A DNA stretch of 64,000 nucleotides from CBDBJR01 sp965206445 (lineage in GTDB: Bacteria; Pseudomonadota; Gammaproteobacteria; Arenicellales; Poriferihabitantaceae), in NCBI GenBank assembly GCA_965206445.1, contig CBDBJR010000002.1:1860001-1924000 (forward strand), read 5' to 3'. The position numbers were made by a program, and so were the translations under genes. The notes under the pieces are model-generated. The model saw only the letters and a program-made list of their open reading frames with translations, did not search any database and had not been told where the DNA came from. Of this stretch, positions 62,549 to 64,000 are shown piece after piece. Position 1 is the first letter of the stretch. Each line of letters opens with the position of its first letter.

Positions 62549-64000
62549 TCAGGCTGCGCCCCACCCGCCGCCGCCCGGTGTCTCAATCACGAACACGTCG
62601 CCCGGCTGTAGCTCGATTTGCTCGCTGCCGGCCAGCTCGCTGACCGAGCCATCCGGGTGTTCGACCCGGTTGCGGCCAACCACCCCGGCGCCGCCGCCGG
62701 CCATGCCGTAGGGCGGCACGATGCGGTGGCCGGACAGCACATTGGCGGTCATCGGCTGCAAAAACAGCAGCTTGCGAATCACGCCATTGCCGCCGGGCTG
62801 CTGCCCATGCCCGCCCGAGCCGTGCCGGATGGCGAACGAGTTGAGCACCACCGGGAACCGCCATTCGAGCACTTCCGGGTCGGTCAGGCGGGAGTTGGTC
62901 ATGTGGCTATGCACCGCGTCGGCGCCGGCAAAATCGGCGCCGGCGCCGGTGCCGCCGCAGATGGTTTCGTAGTATTGATGGCGTGCGTTGCCCCAGATGA
63001 AATTGTTCATCGTCCCCTGCGACGCCGCCACCACCCGCAACGCGCCAAACAACGCATCCACCAGCAGTTGCGAGGTCTCGACGTTGCCGGCAATCACCGC
63101 CGCCGGATAGGCCGGGCTGATCATCGAGTCGGGGGGAATCACGATATCCAGCGGCTTCAAACAGCCTTCGTTGAGCGGAATCTGATCGGCCACCAGACAG
63201 CGAAACACATACAGCACCGCCGCGCGCACCACCGCGGTCGGGGCGTTGAAATTACCCGGATGCTGGGCGCTGGTGCCGGTAAAATCGATCCGCGCGGTGC
63301 GCTGCCGGCGGTCGACTTGAATCGCGACGCTGACGCGGTGGCCGTCGTCCATGGCATAGGTAAACGCCCCGTCGGTCAGCCGCTGCAACACCCGCCGCAC
63401 CGACTCCTCGGCATTGTCCTGGACGTGCTGCATATACGCATGCACGGTCGAGATGCCGTAGTGATCGGCCATTTTGGTCAGCTCCTGCGCGCCCTTCTCA
63501 CAGGCCGCCAGCTGGGCTTTGAAGTCGGCTATATTCATCGCCGGGTTGCGCGCCGGCCACGGCCCGTCGGTCAGCAGTTGGTAGATCGCCTGCTCGCGGA
63601 AACGGCCATTTTCGACCAGCTTGACATTGTCGATAACGATGCCTTCCTGCTCTATGCTGGTGCTGTTGGCCGGCGCCGAGCCGGGGCTGATGCCGCCAAT
63701 GTCCGCATGGTGGCCGCGCGCGGCGACGTAGAACAGGCGCTCGTTGGCGGCGCCGAAGACCGGCTTGACGACGGTCACATCGGGCAGGTGCGTGCCGCCG
63801 TTGTACGGCGCGTTCAGGATGTAGGCGTCACCGGGGCAAATGTCCGCGCCGCGCTGCCGGATAATGGTCTTGATGCTCTCGCCCATCGAGCCCAGGTGCA
63901 CCGGAATGTGCGGCGCATTGGCGACCAGGCCGCCGTGCGGGTCGAATACCGCGCAGGAGAAATCCAGCCGCTCTTTGATATTGACCGACGCGGCGGTGTT
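62549..64000 (-). CDS. Hydantoinase B / oxoprolinase-family protein (5' end beyond window)
   Basis: Open to the window edge, 483 codons visible. Family signatures: NIKERLDFSCAVFD, NAPHIPVHLGSMGESIK, DAYILNAPYNGGTHLPD, ARGHHADIGGISPGS, FRCLVADQIPLNEGC, and a C-terminal QPGDVFVIETPGGGGWG. The HyuB type acts with HyuA in ATP-dependent hydrolysis of hydantoins, oxoproline or acetone-type substrates. Only the N-terminal part is missing. Confidence 0.9.
   Translation of the reverse strand, partial: NTAASVNIKERLDFSCAVFDPHGGLVANAPHIPVHLGSMGESIKTIIRQRGADICPGDAYILNAPYNGGTHLPDVTVVKPVFGAANERLFYVAARGHHADIGGISPGSAPANSTSIEQEGIVIDNVKLVENGRFREQAIYQLLTDGPWPARNPAMNIADFKAQLAACEKGAQELTKMADHYGISTVHAYMQHVQDNAEESVRRVLQRLTDGAFTYAMDDGHRVSVAIQVDRRQRTARIDFTGTSAQHPGNFNAPTAVVRAAVLYVFRCLVADQIPLNEGCLKPLDIVIPPDSMISPAYPAAVIAGNVETSQLLVDALFGALRVVAASQGTMNNFIWGNARHQYYETICGGTGAGADFAGADAVHSHMTNSRLTDPEVLEWRFPVVLNSFAIRHGSGGHGQQPGGNGVIRKLLFLQPMTANVLSGHRIVPPYGMAGGGAGVVGRNRVEHPDGSVSELAGSEQIELQPGDVFVIETPGGGGWGAA

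Overview
The window is chromosomal DNA from a Gammaproteobacterium of moderate to high GC. The evidence is gene content and order: dnaX-ybaB-recR; a truA-trpF-accD-folC-dedD-cvpA-purF line; a RelA-type (p)ppGpp synthetase; lpxH; and an initiator tRNA next to cysS. I cannot place it below class level. The load of insertion sequences, decayed genes, dispersed repeats and amplified secreted ankyrin proteins suggests a host-associated or symbiotic bacterium; this is inference.

Layout. (1) 1-5.5 kb is a decayed accessory patch. It holds an integrase-core transposase fused in frame to a stray piece of cysS, a secreted hypothetical protein, what looks like a broken type II Thoeris pair (membrane-macro effector intact, TIR-like sensor truncated), an IS3 tail joined to a HipA tail, a DUF6998-type protein, a TIR protein and another transposase relic. 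(2) 5.5-19.2 kb is housekeeping: VOC protein, tRNA-fMet, cysS, lpxH, a HEPN-like gene, purF, cvpA, dedD, folC, accD, trpF, truA, recR, ybaB, dnaX and the 4.5S SRP RNA. (3) 19.5-24.7 kb is a small metabolic cluster: a glutamine-synthetase-like ligase, divergent from a flavin hydroxylase (HpaB family), RidA, DUF1028 and PhyH genes with overlapping ends. (4) 24.8-28.9 kb has a heptamer tandem repeat touching a proC-like gene, then relA and a PhzF-family gene.

(5) 29.1-58.7 kb is the striking part: a repeat-built island. It holds twelve long, tandemly arranged, co-oriented paralogues of a signal-peptide-bearing ankyrin protein plus one shorter relative. They are separated by two kinds of conserved spacer of about 410-450 bp. 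Four copies of a second module (called R1 here) carry a near-consensus sigma-70 promoter. On one side R1 drives a different secreted or lipoprotein gene in each copy; on the other it faces a tiny conserved membrane peptide ORF that leads into the ankyrin spacer. An intact IS3-family element (1264 bp, 3-bp target duplication) has split one ankyrin gene, and a 4.4-kb two-gene tandem duplication is visible.

(6) 59-64 kb returns to ordinary sequence (DUF1772 membrane protein, GNAT acetyltransferase, HyuB-type hydantoinase running off the end). It is interrupted by a three-gene module (apparent dual-OB protein plus two DUF488 proteins) bounded by about 219-bp direct repeats that duplicate the 3' end of the GNAT gene.

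Most likely roles: the housekeeping blocks are ordinary operons. The ankyrin island looks like a recombination-driven factory of exported repeat proteins. The DUF488 module and the Thoeris/TIR patch look like present or former defence cargo.
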